This document shows, one piece after another, positions 27,993-35,650 of a stretch of 64,000 nucleotides of DNA. Position 1 is the first letter of the stretch, and every line of letters starts with the position of its first letter. The notes under the pieces are model-generated. The model had not been told where the DNA came from. It saw nothing but the letters and a program-made list of their open reading frames with translations, and did not search any database. The translations under genes and the position numbers were made by a program. This stretch comes from Micromonospora tulbaghiae (lineage in GTDB: Bacteria; Actinomycetota; Actinomycetes; Mycobacteriales; Micromonosporaceae): NCBI RefSeq assembly GCF_900091605.1, contig NZ_FMCQ01000004.1:637684-701683 (forward strand). Direction: 5' to 3'.

Positions 27993-28379
27993 TCAGTCAC
28001 CGTCGCCCCAGCCGAGGCCCCCCGGACCGGGCGCGTGGTGGAAGCCGGGGTGACCGGCCACGTCGGCGCAGCGCTCGCCGTCGGGCCCGACGGAATCGCA
28101 GAACAGCCGCTCCGCGCGGTGCCAGGCGTCCGCCGGGGACAGGGCCGCCGCGCCGAGCGCCAGCTCCGGGCGGAGCAGGCCGAGCGCTTCGGCGTACGCC
28201 ACGGCGTGCTCCCGCGCGACGGCGGGATCGGCGGCGACGAAGCCCAGGTGCACGGTGAAGTGGCGCGGCGGGCGGGGTGCGGGGCGCCGGGGCGCGCCGA
28301 TCAGCGGCCCATCGCGGCCGTCGCCGTGCAACCGGGCCGTTGCCTCGCGGTGCCGTCGTGCCGCCCTGTCGTCACGCAT
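27993..28379 (-). CDS. Hypothetical protein with C-terminal Cys/His motif
   Basis: 128 residues; I do not recognise the family. A basic N-terminus (about 1-40, Arg/Pro-rich) is followed by HFTVHLGFVAADPAVAREHA and a C-terminal cluster of Cys and His (FCDSVGPDGERCADVAGHPG, then FHH) that could bind a metal. The start is uncertain: ATG 28379 is the longest choice, but conserved-looking sequence begins near HFTVHL. No membrane segment or signal peptide. It is read away from the P450 gene across a 237-bp gap. Confidence 0.6.
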   Translation of the reverse strand: MRDDRAARRHREATARLHGDGRDGPLIGAPRRPAPRPPRHFTVHLGFVAADPAVAREHAVAYAEALGLLRPELALGAAALSPADAWHRAERLFCDSVGPDGERCADVAGHPGFHHAPGPGGLGWGDGD

Positions 28380-28485
28380 CCGTGCCCTCCCCCGTCGCCG
28401 GTGACGCCCCCGGACGCCGCGCCGGCGGGCGGCGGACCGGTCGCCGCGGGTCCGCGAATCCGAGCCAACCAGCTTTTCCGCGCCC

Positions 28486-28526
28486 GGGGAGGGGCCAGCA
28501 CCCGCCCGCGTGGCCGGCCCCTCCCC
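28486..28526. other. Hairpin in the 28380-28616 gap
   Basis: An 11-bp perfect inverted repeat (GGGGAGGGGCC / GGCCCCTCCCC) with a 19-nt loop, upstream of the P450 promoter candidate. It may insulate the two divergent genes. The rest of the gap shows nothing else I recognise. Confidence 0.4.
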
Positions 28527-28554
28527 CGAAGGGCCGGAGCTGCTGGAATGGAGG

Positions 28555-28578
28555 GTTCGGCCGCGCCGGCCCGGGTAG
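28555..28578 (+). promoter_or_regulatory. Candidate SigB/SigF-like promoter of the P450 gene
   Basis: GTTC, 14 nt, GGGTAG, placed 39 nt before the start codon. It resembles the general-stress consensus GTTT (or GNNT)-N14-16-GGGTA(C/T) known from actinobacteria. Confidence 0.45.
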
Positions 28579-28616
28579 GTAGGCAGGGTCGCCGAACCGC
28601 GTCAGGAGCCGCCGAG

Positions 28617-29882
28617 ATGAGCACCATGCCGAGCGACCGGAGCCCGGACAGCACGCTCGCGTTCCTGCGGGAGGGCTACCGCTTCGTCGGCGACCGCTGC
28701 GATCGTCTCGGCACCGACGTCTTCCAGACCCGGCTGCTCCTGGAGCCGACGATCTGCCTGCGCGGCCGGGACGCCGCCGAGCTGTTCTACGACGAGGAGC
28801 GGTTCGTCCGGCGCGGCGCCATGCCGATGCGCGGGCAGCGCACGCTCACCGGCGTTGGCGGCGTGCAGGGCCTCGACGGACAGGCGCACCGGGCCCGCAA
28901 GGCGATGTTCATGTCGATCATGACGCCGGCCGCGATCCGGCGGCTCGGGGAGATCTTCGACGAGCAGTGGCGGGCCCGGATCCCCGACTGGGCCGAGGCC
29001 GGCCCGGTGGTGCTCTACGACGAGGTGGGAAAGATCCTGACCCGGACGGTCTGGGCCTGGGCCGGGGTGCCGCTGGCCGAGGCCGACGTGCCGCGCCGGA
29101 CAGCCGAGATGCACGCGATGATCGAGGCGCCGGCCGCGCTGGGCCCCCGGCACTGGCGCGGACGGCTCGGCCGCCGGCACGCGCAACGCTGGGCCGGTGA
29201 GCTGATCGAGCGGGTACGCGCGGGCGCGGCGCCCGCCCCGGAGGGCAGCGCGCTGGCGGTCGTGGCCGGGCACCGGGACGAGCGGGGTCTGCCGCTGCCG
29301 CGCCGGATCGCCGCTGTGGAGCTGCTGAACGTGCTGCGCCCCACCGTCGCGGTGGACCGGTACGTGGTCTTCGCCGCGCTGGCGCTGCACGACCACCCGC
29401 ACTGGCGGGACCTGCTGCCAGGCGACGACGCCGCGACCGAGCAGTTCGTGCAGGAGGTACGCCGCTACTACCCGTTCTTCCCGGTCGCCGCGGCCCGGGT
29501 GCGCCGCTCGTTCCAGTGGCGGGGGTACGCGTTCCCGCAGGGCCGGCGCGTGCTGCTCGACCTGTACGGCACGAACCACCACCCCGACGCGTGGCCCGAG
29601 CCGGAACGGTTCCGCCCGGAGCGCTTCGCCGGCTGGCGCGACGACCCGTTCGGCCTGGTCCCGCAGGGCGGCGGCGATCACTACACCGGCCACCGCTGCG
29701 CCGGTGAGTGGATCACGATCGAGCTGATGAAGCGGGCGGTGACGAACCTGACCGGCGCGATGAGCTACCGCGTACCGCCGCAGGACCTGGCGCTCGACCT
29801 CGGTGCCATGCCGGCGTTGCCGCCCGGCGGGCTGGTGCTCGACGGGGTACGCCCGGCCGGCGGGGTACGCCCATTGCGCTGA
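28617..29882 (+). CDS. Cytochrome P450, CYP152-like fatty acid peroxygenase
   Basis: 421 residues, the length of B. subtilis P450BSbeta (CypC). CYP152 enzymes use hydrogen peroxide to hydroxylate or decarboxylate fatty acids, without a redox partner. Diagnostic features: NVLRPTVAVDRYV carries the I-helix Arg-Pro pair that binds the substrate carboxylate in place of the usual Acid-Thr; EVRRYYPFFP (ExxR); DLYGTNHHPDAWPEPE and RFRPERF; heme loop PQGGGDHYTGHRCAGE with the thiolate Cys. All are strongly CYP152-like. ATG 28617 follows AGGAG by 10 nt; a second ATG lies at 28626. No ferredoxin gene is nearby, as expected. Confidence 0.93.
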   Translation: MSTMPSDRSPDSTLAFLREGYRFVGDRCDRLGTDVFQTRLLLEPTICLRGRDAAELFYDEERFVRRGAMPMRGQRTLTGVGGVQGLDGQAHRARKAMFMSIMTPAAIRRLGEIFDEQWRARIPDWAEAGPVVLYDEVGKILTRTVWAWAGVPLAEADVPRRTAEMHAMIEAPAALGPRHWRGRLGRRHAQRWAGELIERVRAGAAPAPEGSALAVVAGHRDERGLPLPRRIAAVELLNVLRPTVAVDRYVVFAALALHDHPHWRDLLPGDDAATEQFVQEVRRYYPFFPVAAARVRRSFQWRGYAFPQGRRVLLDLYGTNHHPDAWPEPERFRPERFAGWRDDPFGLVPQGGGDHYTGHRCAGEWITIELMKRAVTNLTGAMSYRVPPQDLALDLGAMPALPPGGLVLDGVRPAGGVRPLR

Positions 29883-29904
29883 ACGGGCGCACCCCGGTGG
29901 GCGG

Positions 29905-31083
29905 TCAGGCGGCCTGCGGGTGCAGCACGCTGCGCAGGCAGCCGTCCTCCTTCTTCTCGAAGATCTCGTAGCCCCGGGCGCCCTGCTCCAGCGACATCGG
30001 GTGGGTGGCCAGGTAGCCGGGGTCGATCTCGCCGGCCGCGACCCGGTCCAGCAGCATCGGGATGTAGCGCTGGGCGTGCATCTGTCCCATCCGCAGCACC
30101 AGGGCCTTGTTCATGGCCGCGCCGAGCGGGAACTTGTCGACCAGGCCGCCGTACACGCCGACGATGCTCACCGTGCCGCCCTTGCGGGCCGCCATGATCG
30201 CCTGCCGGACCGAGGTGGGCCGGTCGGTCTGCGCGCGTACCGTCTGCTTGGCCTTGTCGTACGCGTACGCCGGGCCGACGTCGTGCGACTCCATGCCGAC
30301 AGCCTCGATGCAGGCGTCCGGGCCGCGCCCGGCGGTCATCTCCCGCAACGCCTCCAGCACGTCGGTCTCGGCGTAGTTGATCGTCTCCACGCCGAGGCGC
30401 TGCGCCGCGGTGGCGAGACGCTCCGGCAACCGGTCGATGACCACGACCCGCTCGGCGCCGAGGATCTGCGCGGACCGGGCCGCCATCTGACCGACGCCGC
30501 CGGCGCCCCAGACCGCCACCACCTCGCCGCCCTTGAGGTTGCAGAAGTCGGCGGCCATCCAGCCGGTCGGCATCGCGTCGGAGGCGAAGACCACCGAGTC
30601 GTCCGGCACCCCGTCCGGCACCGTGAACGCGCCGACGTCGCCGAACGGCACCCGGATGTACTCGGCGTGGCTGCCCGAGTAGCCGCCGGCCGCGTGCGAG
30701 TAGCCGAGGATGCCCGCGGGCGAGTGGCCCCACAGCTTCTCGGTGAAGACAGGCTGCGGGTTGGAGTTGTCGCACAGCGAGAACTGCTCGGTGCGGCAGT
30801 ACCAGCACGAGCCGCAGGCCACCACCGAGCCGACCACCACCCGGTCGCCGACCTTGATACGCCGCACCTCCGGGCCGGTCTCGACCACCTCGCCCATGAA
30901 CTCGTGGCCGAGGATGTCACCCTCGCGCATCGCCGGCAGGTAGCCGTTGATCAGGTGCAGGTCGGAGCCGCAGACGCTGCTCGCGCGTACCTTGACGATG
31001 ATGTCGCCGCCGGACCTGACGGTCGGCTCCGGCACGTCCCGCACGGCCAGCTTGCCGACGCCCTCCCAGCACAACGCCCTCAC
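29905..31083 (-). CDS. Zinc-dependent alcohol dehydrogenase, formaldehyde-dehydrogenase-like
   Basis: 392 residues, MDR superfamily. Catalytic zinc site CGSDLH plus GHE; structural zinc lobe with four Cys in CGSCWYCRTEQFSLC; NAD-binding GAGGVGQM followed by VIDRLPER. The overall form, with the YDKAKQ insertion and QTDRPTSVRQAI, resembles glutathione-independent formaldehyde dehydrogenases and glucose-dehydrogenase-like ADHs. GTG 31083 overlaps the stop of the SRPBCC gene (GTGA), so the pair is one operon, probably driven by the SigB-like promoter at 31759-31783. Substrate unknown. Confidence 0.92.
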   Translation of the reverse strand: MRALCWEGVGKLAVRDVPEPTVRSGGDIIVKVRASSVCGSDLHLINGYLPAMREGDILGHEFMGEVVETGPEVRRIKVGDRVVVGSVVACGSCWYCRTEQFSLCDNSNPQPVFTEKLWGHSPAGILGYSHAAGGYSGSHAEYIRVPFGDVGAFTVPDGVPDDSVVFASDAMPTGWMAADFCNLKGGEVVAVWGAGGVGQMAARSAQILGAERVVVIDRLPERLATAAQRLGVETINYAETDVLEALREMTAGRGPDACIEAVGMESHDVGPAYAYDKAKQTVRAQTDRPTSVRQAIMAARKGGTVSIVGVYGGLVDKFPLGAAMNKALVLRMGQMHAQRYIPMLLDRVAAGEIDPGYLATHPMSLEQGARGYEIFEKKEDGCLRSVLHPQAA

Positions 31084-31718
31084 GGTCGTCCTCCCGCCAT
31101 CAGCTTCTCGCGTACCTTGTCCGTCGCCCGTTCCTGCCGCGGGCTGCGCCCGGACGGGTCGTGCCGGGTGTCGAGCACCTGCCCGGTCTCGATCAGCGAC
31201 TTGATCCGGCGCAACGTGGTGCGCAGCCCCAGGTCCGGGTCGCTGCCACCGACGAGGCCGACCGCCCGCCGGATCGGTCCGGAGCGCCACCGCAGCTCGG
31301 CCCGGATCTCGGTGCCCCGGTCCTGCGGCGCGGCGGCCAGCTCGACCCGGCCGCGCTGGGCGACCGGACCGTCGGTGACCCGCCAGCTCAACCGGCCCGG
31401 CCCGTCGACGGTGATCTCGGCCCGCCACTCGGTGCCACCACCGGCCGGGTCGGCCGCCACGCAGCGCCACCGGTTCGCGTCGAGCTGCTCCAGCGTCGCC
31501 CACTCGGCCAGCCCTCGGTCCAGCCGCTCGCGGTCGGTCCAGAAGCCGATCACCTCGTCGACCGGCCGGTCCACGGTGATCCCCCGGCGCACCACGTACC
31601 AGCCGTCCTCCCGATCGGGCTGGTGCCGGTGCCGCCGGCGGGCCACCGCCCGGGTGACCCCGAGCGCGGTCACCGCGGCGGCGCCGGCCAGCACCCATCT
31701 CGTCGCGTTGCTGGGCAT
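31080..31718 (-). CDS. SRPBCC (polyketide cyclase/START-like) membrane-anchored protein
   Basis: 212 residues. An N-terminal membrane helix (TRWVLAGAAAVTALGVTRAV) and a basic stretch are followed by a START-type lipid/ligand-binding fold: RGITVDRPVDEVIGFWTD, WRAEITVDGPGRLSWRV and RWRSGPIRRAVG. Such domains bind hydrophobic ligands; in stress-linked actinobacterial operons they occur beside dehydrogenases. ATG 31718 is preferred to the GTG one codon earlier because GGAG is better spaced from it. Coupled to the downstream alcohol dehydrogenase. Confidence 0.88.
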   Translation of the reverse strand: MPSNATRWVLAGAAAVTALGVTRAVARRRHRHQPDREDGWYVVRRGITVDRPVDEVIGFWTDRERLDRGLAEWATLEQLDANRWRCVAADPAGGGTEWRAEITVDGPGRLSWRVTDGPVAQRGRVELAAAPQDRGTEIRAELRWRSGPIRRAVGLVGGSDPDLGLRTTLRRIKSLIETGQVLDTRHDPSGRSPRQERATDKVREKLMAGGRP

Positions 31719-31758
31719 CACGTCTCCTCCCGACTCGGACCGTCCGTATCCGGCTGCG

Positions 31759-31783
31759 CTACCCGACGCAGGGCGCCCGAAAC
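31759..31783 (-). promoter_or_regulatory. SigB/SigF-like promoter of the SRPBCC-ADH operon
   Basis: On the minus strand GTTT, 15 nt, GGGTAG, 41 nt before the start codon. This is the best match in the window to the actinobacterial general-stress promoter. Confidence 0.6.
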
Positions 31784-31784
31784 G

Positions 31785-31809
31785 GTTTCAGCAGCCGCAT
31801 TCCGGGCAA
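31785..31809 (+). promoter_or_regulatory. Candidate SigB-like promoter of the glycosyltransferase gene
   Basis: GTTT, 15 nt, GGGCAA on the plus strand. Its -35 abuts the -35 of the divergent promoter in the palindrome GAAACGGTTTC (31779-31789), so both may be controlled together. Confidence 0.4.
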
Positions 31810-31839
31810 GTCGCGTGACCCGACACGAGGGGAGGCGAC

Positions 31840-32925
31840 GTGACCCGACCGACCGCCGCACGACCGCATGACGAGGGCGCCGCGTCCGCGCCGGTCCGGC
31901 TCCCGATGGCGTACGTCCTGCCGCTGCGCGCCCACGACGACAGCGGCCTGGACGAGCTGACCGGGTATCTGCGGGAGCTGAGCCGCTGGGTCGACGTGGT
32001 GGTGGTCGACGGATCGCCGCCGGAGCTGTTCGCGCGGCACGCCGCCGCCTGGCACGGGCTGGTGCGGCACGTACCGCCGGACCCGGCGCTGCGCGGGCGC
32101 AACGGCAAGGTGCTCGGCGTGCTCACCGGCGTCGCGCTGGCCCGGCACGAGCACGTGGTGATCGCCGACGACGACGTCCGGTACGACCGGGCGGCCCTGT
32201 GCGCCGTGCACCAGATGCTGGACGGGGTGGACCTGGTCCGGCCGCAGAACCACTTCGACCCGCTGCCCTGGCACGCCTGGTGGGACACCGGCCGGACGCT
32301 GCTCGCCCGCGTGTTCGGCGGCGACTGGCCGGGCACGCTGGCGGTCCGGCGGAGCACGTTCCTGGCCATGGGCGGCTACGACCCCGACGTGCTCTTCGAG
32401 AACCTGGAGCTGGTCCGGACCGTGCGCGCGTACGGCGGCAGCACCGCCACCCCCGCGTGGCTGTACGTGCGGCGGCTACCGCCCACCGCCGCGCATTTCC
32501 TCGGGCAGCGCGTCCGCCAGGCGTACGACGAGACGGCCCGGCCGGTGTGGCTGCTGGCCGCGCTGGCGGTGCTGCCGGCGACGGCGGTCGCGCTCGCCAC
32601 CCGCCGGCCCGGGCTGCTGCTGCGCGCCGGACTGGCGACTGTGGCAGTGGCGGAGCTGGGCCGGCGACGGGCCGGCGGCACCCGGGTCTTCCCGGCGCAC
32701 ACCAGCCTCGCCGCGCCCGCCTGGGTGCTGGAACGCGGCCTGTGCGCCTGGCTGGCGGTGGGCCGGCGGCTGCGCGGCGGGGTGCCCTACGCGGGCGCCC
32801 GGTTGCGGACGGCGGCCAACCCCACCCGTCTCCTGCGGCGGCGGATGACGCGGCGCCGCCCCGACGACCTGGTGCTGTGGGTGGAGACCGGGGCAGTGCC
32901 CCCACCGCTGCGCGCCGAGGTGTAA
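31840..32925 (+). CDS. Family 2 (GT-A) glycosyltransferase with C-terminal membrane segment
   Basis: 361 residues. GT-A fold: VVVVDGSPPEL near strand one, GRNGKVLGVLTG, and the metal-binding VVIADDDVRYD (DxD-type). A hydrophobic stretch near 235-265 (VWLLAALAVLPATAVALA and a second weaker helix) suggests membrane association. The transferred sugar and acceptor are unknown; it may add sugar to a lipid or envelope polymer. GTG 31840 has GAGGGGAGG upstream. Its TAA stop lies inside the 23-bp-stem palindrome at 32925-32972. Confidence 0.88.
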   Translation: MTRPTAARPHDEGAASAPVRLPMAYVLPLRAHDDSGLDELTGYLRELSRWVDVVVVDGSPPELFARHAAAWHGLVRHVPPDPALRGRNGKVLGVLTGVALARHEHVVIADDDVRYDRAALCAVHQMLDGVDLVRPQNHFDPLPWHAWWDTGRTLLARVFGGDWPGTLAVRRSTFLAMGGYDPDVLFENLELVRTVRAYGGSTATPAWLYVRRLPPTAAHFLGQRVRQAYDETARPVWLLAALAVLPATAVALATRRPGLLLRAGLATVAVAELGRRRAGGTRVFPAHTSLAAPAWVLERGLCAWLAVGRRLRGGVPYAGARLRTAANPTRLLRRRMTRRRPDDLVLWVETGAVPPPLRAEV

Positions 32926-32972
32926 GGAAGGGCCCCCTTTTATCGCCTGGGCGATAAAAGGGGGCCCTTCCT
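32925..32972. terminator. Long bidirectional terminator palindrome
   Basis: A 23-bp perfect stem (arms 32925-32947 and 32950-32972; core GGAAGGGCCCCC then TTTTATCGCC) with a 2-nt loop, shared by the converging glycosyltransferase and DUF3618 genes. The AAGGAAGGGCCCC core is, from memory, repeated at many gene ends in Micromonospora genomes. Confidence 0.9.
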
Positions 32973-32990
32973 AACCGGAGGCGCGGACCT

Positions 32991-33629
32991 TCAGGACCGC
33001 GCCTGCTCGGCGCTGTGCCGGACGTCCTGGGCGGCGGCGCGGCCGTCGTCCTTGACCGCGTGCGCGGCGTCCTGCGCGGTGGCCTTCACCGACTCGGCGG
33101 CGTGCTGCGCCGGCTCGCGCAGCTCCTCCTTCAGCTCGGTGGCGACCTCGCCCAGCTTCTCCTTGACGACGCCGCCGTGCTCGGCGGCCTTCTCCTTGAC
33201 CTGCGCGGCGACCTGCTGCTCGCGGCGGGTGGCCGGGATCAGCGAGGAGACCAGCATGCCGACGCCGAAGGCGATCACGCCGGCAGCGATCGGGTTGCCC
33301 TCGGACTTCTGCCGCACCACCTGCGGTGCTCGGTGGGCGGCGTCGCTCACCGTGGCGGCGGCGGACTGCGCCTTGTCGCCCACGGTGGAGGCCATCGAGG
33401 AGGCGTGGTCGCCCACCGAGTGGGCGGCGTGGCCGGTGCTGTGGCCGAGGTCCGATGCGGTTCCCATCACCTTGTCCTTCACGTTCGTCAGCGCGCTGCG
33501 TACGCGCTGCTTGCGGTCGTCGACGATGCGGCTCGGGCTGACCTTGTACGCCAGGGCGTCCACGTCCGAGCTGAGGTTGTTGCGGGTGGCTTCGATCTCG
33601 CGGCGGATCTGCTCGGGATCGGTGCTCAT
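32991..33629 (-). CDS. DUF3618 domain protein
   Basis: 212 residues. The N-terminal RREIEATRNNLSSDVDAL is the DUF3618 signature. A central hydrophobic helix (NPIAAGVIAFGVGMLVSSLI) is flanked by long Ala/Glu/Lys/His-rich heptad-like stretches that resemble late-embryogenesis-abundant (LEA) repeats, e.g. AQVKEKAAEHGGVVKEK. It is the last gene of the operon 34110-33626-32991; its ATG overlaps the preceding stop (ATGA). Membrane protection or envelope organisation under stress is plausible, but only by analogy. Confidence 0.88.
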   Translation of the reverse strand: MSTDPEQIRREIEATRNNLSSDVDALAYKVSPSRIVDDRKQRVRSALTNVKDKVMGTASDLGHSTGHAAHSVGDHASSMASTVGDKAQSAAATVSDAAHRAPQVVRQKSEGNPIAAGVIAFGVGMLVSSLIPATRREQQVAAQVKEKAAEHGGVVKEKLGEVATELKEELREPAQHAAESVKATAQDAAHAVKDDGRAAAQDVRHSAEQARS

Positions 33630-34078
33630 CGGATGACTCCCTCCGGGTGCGGCTTGAGCGCGTCGGGGATGCGCTGCACGCTGTCGTTGGTCTGCTTCAG
33701 GCCGCGGATCCGCTCGGCGTTCTTCTTGCCCATCGAGTACAGAACCGCGGCGACCGCGGCCCAGATGACGGCCACGATCAGCGCGGCCAGCCCGGAGTCC
33801 ATGACGTTGTCGAGGAACTGCCAGATCGCGATCGAGACGAAGAGCGCCACCATGTAGCCGCCGAAACCGGCGCCGCCGAACAGTCCGGCGGCCTTGCCCG
33901 CCTTCTTGCCCTCCTGGCGGATCTCGGCCTTGGCCAGCTCGACCTCCTGGCGCATCAGCGTCGACAGGTCGGTGGTGACCTGACGCATCAGGTCGCCGAG
34001 CGAGCTGCCGCGCACCTCGTCGGCGTGGGGCGGGGCGCCCGCCGCCTGATAGCCGGGGTCCTGCGTGGGTACGGTCAT
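33626..34078 (-). CDS. Holin-X-like (phage holin family) membrane protein
   Basis: 150 residues. SLGDLMRQVTTDLSTLMRQE then VELAKAEIRQEGKKAGKAAG is the amphipathic segment typical of the Actinobacteriota Holin-X/DUF1469 group, followed by two membrane helices (GGYMVALFVSIAIWQFL, AALIVAVIWAAVAAVLYSMG). Despite the family name there is no phage context; it is coupled to the DUF3618 gene, a pairing that recurs in actinobacteria. ATG 34078 has GGGAGGCGAC upstream. Confidence 0.88.
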   Translation of the reverse strand: MTVPTQDPGYQAAGAPPHADEVRGSSLGDLMRQVTTDLSTLMRQEVELAKAEIRQEGKKAGKAAGLFGGAGFGGYMVALFVSIAIWQFLDNVMDSGLAALIVAVIWAAVAAVLYSMGKKNAERIRGLKQTNDSVQRIPDALKPHPEGVIR

Positions 34079-34109
34079 GCCGTCGCCTCCCTTCTGCCGG
34101 TGCGGCCGG

Positions 34110-34892
34110 TCACGGGCGGGGAGCGCCGGTCGACGGGACGCCCGGCAGCGGGTCGGTGCGCTCCGGCGGCGGCAGCGGCTGGCCGGTGCCGCCCACCGGG
34201 TCGGCCCAGGTGTTCGGGGCGCCGCCACCCGGGTAGGTCGCGCCCGGCGCGGAGTAGCCCGGGTCCGGCTCGGCGTAGCTGCCCGGCGTCGGGTCGAGGT
34301 AGCCGCCCGGCGGCACCTGGTCCGGCACCTCGCGCGCGGCCGGGATGACGGCGGTGCGGTCCGGGTCGTACGCCGGCCGCGCCGTGCTGTCGTCGCCGAG
34401 TGCGGTGATGTTGCGGGTGAGCCGCCCGGCGACCACGCCGAGCAGCGCCGCGCCGACGAGGAACGTGCCCGGGTTGCGGCGGGCGTAGCTCTTCACCTCG
34501 TTGAGCAGGTCGCCCGGCTCGCGCTGCTCCAGCCAGCCGGCCACGCCCTGCACGCGCTCGGCCGCCTGGTGGGCCAGCTCGGTCACCGGCCCGGAGCCGC
34601 CGCCCTGCTGCGCCATGGTGCGCATCTCGTCGGCGAGCGACCGCAGGCCGCTGGCCGCGCGCTGCTGCTGCTGACCGGCCTGCGTGGTGACCTGTCCGCG
34701 GGCCTCGCCGTAGAGGTCGCGGGCCTGCCGCTTGGCCTCGCCCACCACCTCCCGGCCCTGCTCCTTGGCGGTCTGCGCGACCGCGCCGCCCGCGTTCGCG
34801 GCGTCGGAGCCGACCTGGCGGGCCTGGTCACGCACACCGCCACCGTTCGTCGACTGGTACGTGGCCGAACTGGGAGAAAGATCCTGAGTCAT
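34110..34892 (-). CDS. Conserved stress-type protein with LEA-like helix and Pro-rich tail
   Basis: 260 residues. The first 110 are helical and repetitive (KEQGREVVGEAKRQARDLYG, then GQVTTQAGQQQQRAASGLRS). A possible membrane or hinge segment follows (NPGTFLVGAALLGVVAGRL), then a Pro/Gly/Tyr-rich tail. It heads the operon with the Holin-X-like and DUF3618 genes, and the three share the same helix-hydrophobic plan. I do not know a named family. ATG 34892 has AAGGGAC upstream; a GCAT-N15-GGGTAG promoter candidate lies 76 nt away. Confidence 0.78.
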   Translation of the reverse strand: MTQDLSPSSATYQSTNGGGVRDQARQVGSDAANAGGAVAQTAKEQGREVVGEAKRQARDLYGEARGQVTTQAGQQQQRAASGLRSLADEMRTMAQQGGGSGPVTELAHQAAERVQGVAGWLEQREPGDLLNEVKSYARRNPGTFLVGAALLGVVAGRLTRNITALGDDSTARPAYDPDRTAVIPAAREVPDQVPPGGYLDPTPGSYAEPDPGYSAPGATYPGGGAPNTWADPVGGTGQPLPPPERTDPLPGVPSTGAPRP

Positions 34893-34967
34893 GGTGTCCC
34901 TTCCGCTCGTGTGTTCCCAGCGGGTGTCTTCGGGGGGTACGCGGATTGTTTCCGCGTGACAATCGCC

Positions 34968-34992
34968 CTACCCCAGGTCGACGGGTCCATGC
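34968..34992 (-). promoter_or_regulatory. Candidate SigB-like promoter of the DUF3618 operon
   Basis: GCAT, 15 nt, GGGTAG on the minus strand. It fits the Streptomyces SigB form GNNT-N14-16-GGGTA. Confidence 0.45.
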
Positions 34993-35088
34993 CTGTTTCC
35001 TGATTTCTCTGCGGGAGCGGCCCGTCCCGGTCAGACAATGGAATGCCTGCCCGCCCGGGCGGCGGCGACTCCCACGGGGGTGACAGGG

Positions 35089-35565
35089 ATGGCACGTGAC
35101 CTGCGCGAACACGCCTCCGCCCGGCCTGCGGTGCAGAAGGTAGCGCTCGCGGCGGCCGCCCTCTTCGCGCTGATCGGCGTGCTCGGTTTCGTGCCCGGCA
35201 TCACCACCCACTACGGCGACATGACGTTCGCCGGGCACCACTCCGAGGCGAAGCTGCTCGGGGTGTTCCAGGTGTCGGTGCTGCACAACCTGCTGCACCT
35301 GTCGTTCGGGCTGGTCGGTCTGGTGATGGCCCGGCGGCTGGGCGGAGCGCGGGTGTTCCTCGCCGGTGGCGGCGCGCTCTACCTGGTGCTGTGGCTGTAC
35401 GGCTTCGCCATCGACCGGGACACCGCTGTGAACTTCGTGCCGGTGAACGACGCCGACAACTGGCTGCACCTGGCCCTCGGCTTCGGCATGCTCGCCGCCG
35501 GCCTGCTGCTGAACAACAACCTCGGCACCGGCAGCCGGGTGGAGGCACCCTTCGACCGCCCCTGA
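35089..35565 (+). CDS. DUF4383 membrane protein
   Basis: 158 residues, four predicted membrane helices. The motif SVLHNLLHLSFGLVGLVMAR with paired His in the second helix and DADNWLHLALGFGMLAAG in the fourth are the DUF4383 signature; the conserved HNxxHL and WLHLxLG histidines could bind metal or heme, but no role is established. ATG 35089 has ACAGGG directly upstream. It is the first of two plus-strand genes (with the DUF6766 gene) divergent from the DUF3618 operon. Confidence 0.9.
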   Translation: MARDLREHASARPAVQKVALAAAALFALIGVLGFVPGITTHYGDMTFAGHHSEAKLLGVFQVSVLHNLLHLSFGLVGLVMARRLGGARVFLAGGGALYLVLWLYGFAIDRDTAVNFVPVNDADNWLHLALGFGMLAAGLLLNNNLGTGSRVEAPFDRP

Positions 35566-35589
35566 CCAGGCGCGACACGCCGATCAGGC

Positions 35590-35615
35590 GTTTGCCCCGG
35601 CCCGTCGCCGGGCAG
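35590..35615 (+). promoter_or_regulatory. Candidate SigB-like promoter of the DUF6766 gene
   Basis: GTTT, 16 nt, GGGCAG, 36 nt before the ATG at 35651. Weaker than the 31759-31783 site because the -10 departs from GGGTA. Confidence 0.35.
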
Positions 35616-35650
35616 GAGGGCAACCGCGAACGGGTCGAGGAGGTCCGGCG

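Noticed and set aside
33626..34078. Phage holin as evidence for a prophage
   Set aside because: The family name is historical; there are no phage structural, integrase or lysis genes nearby.
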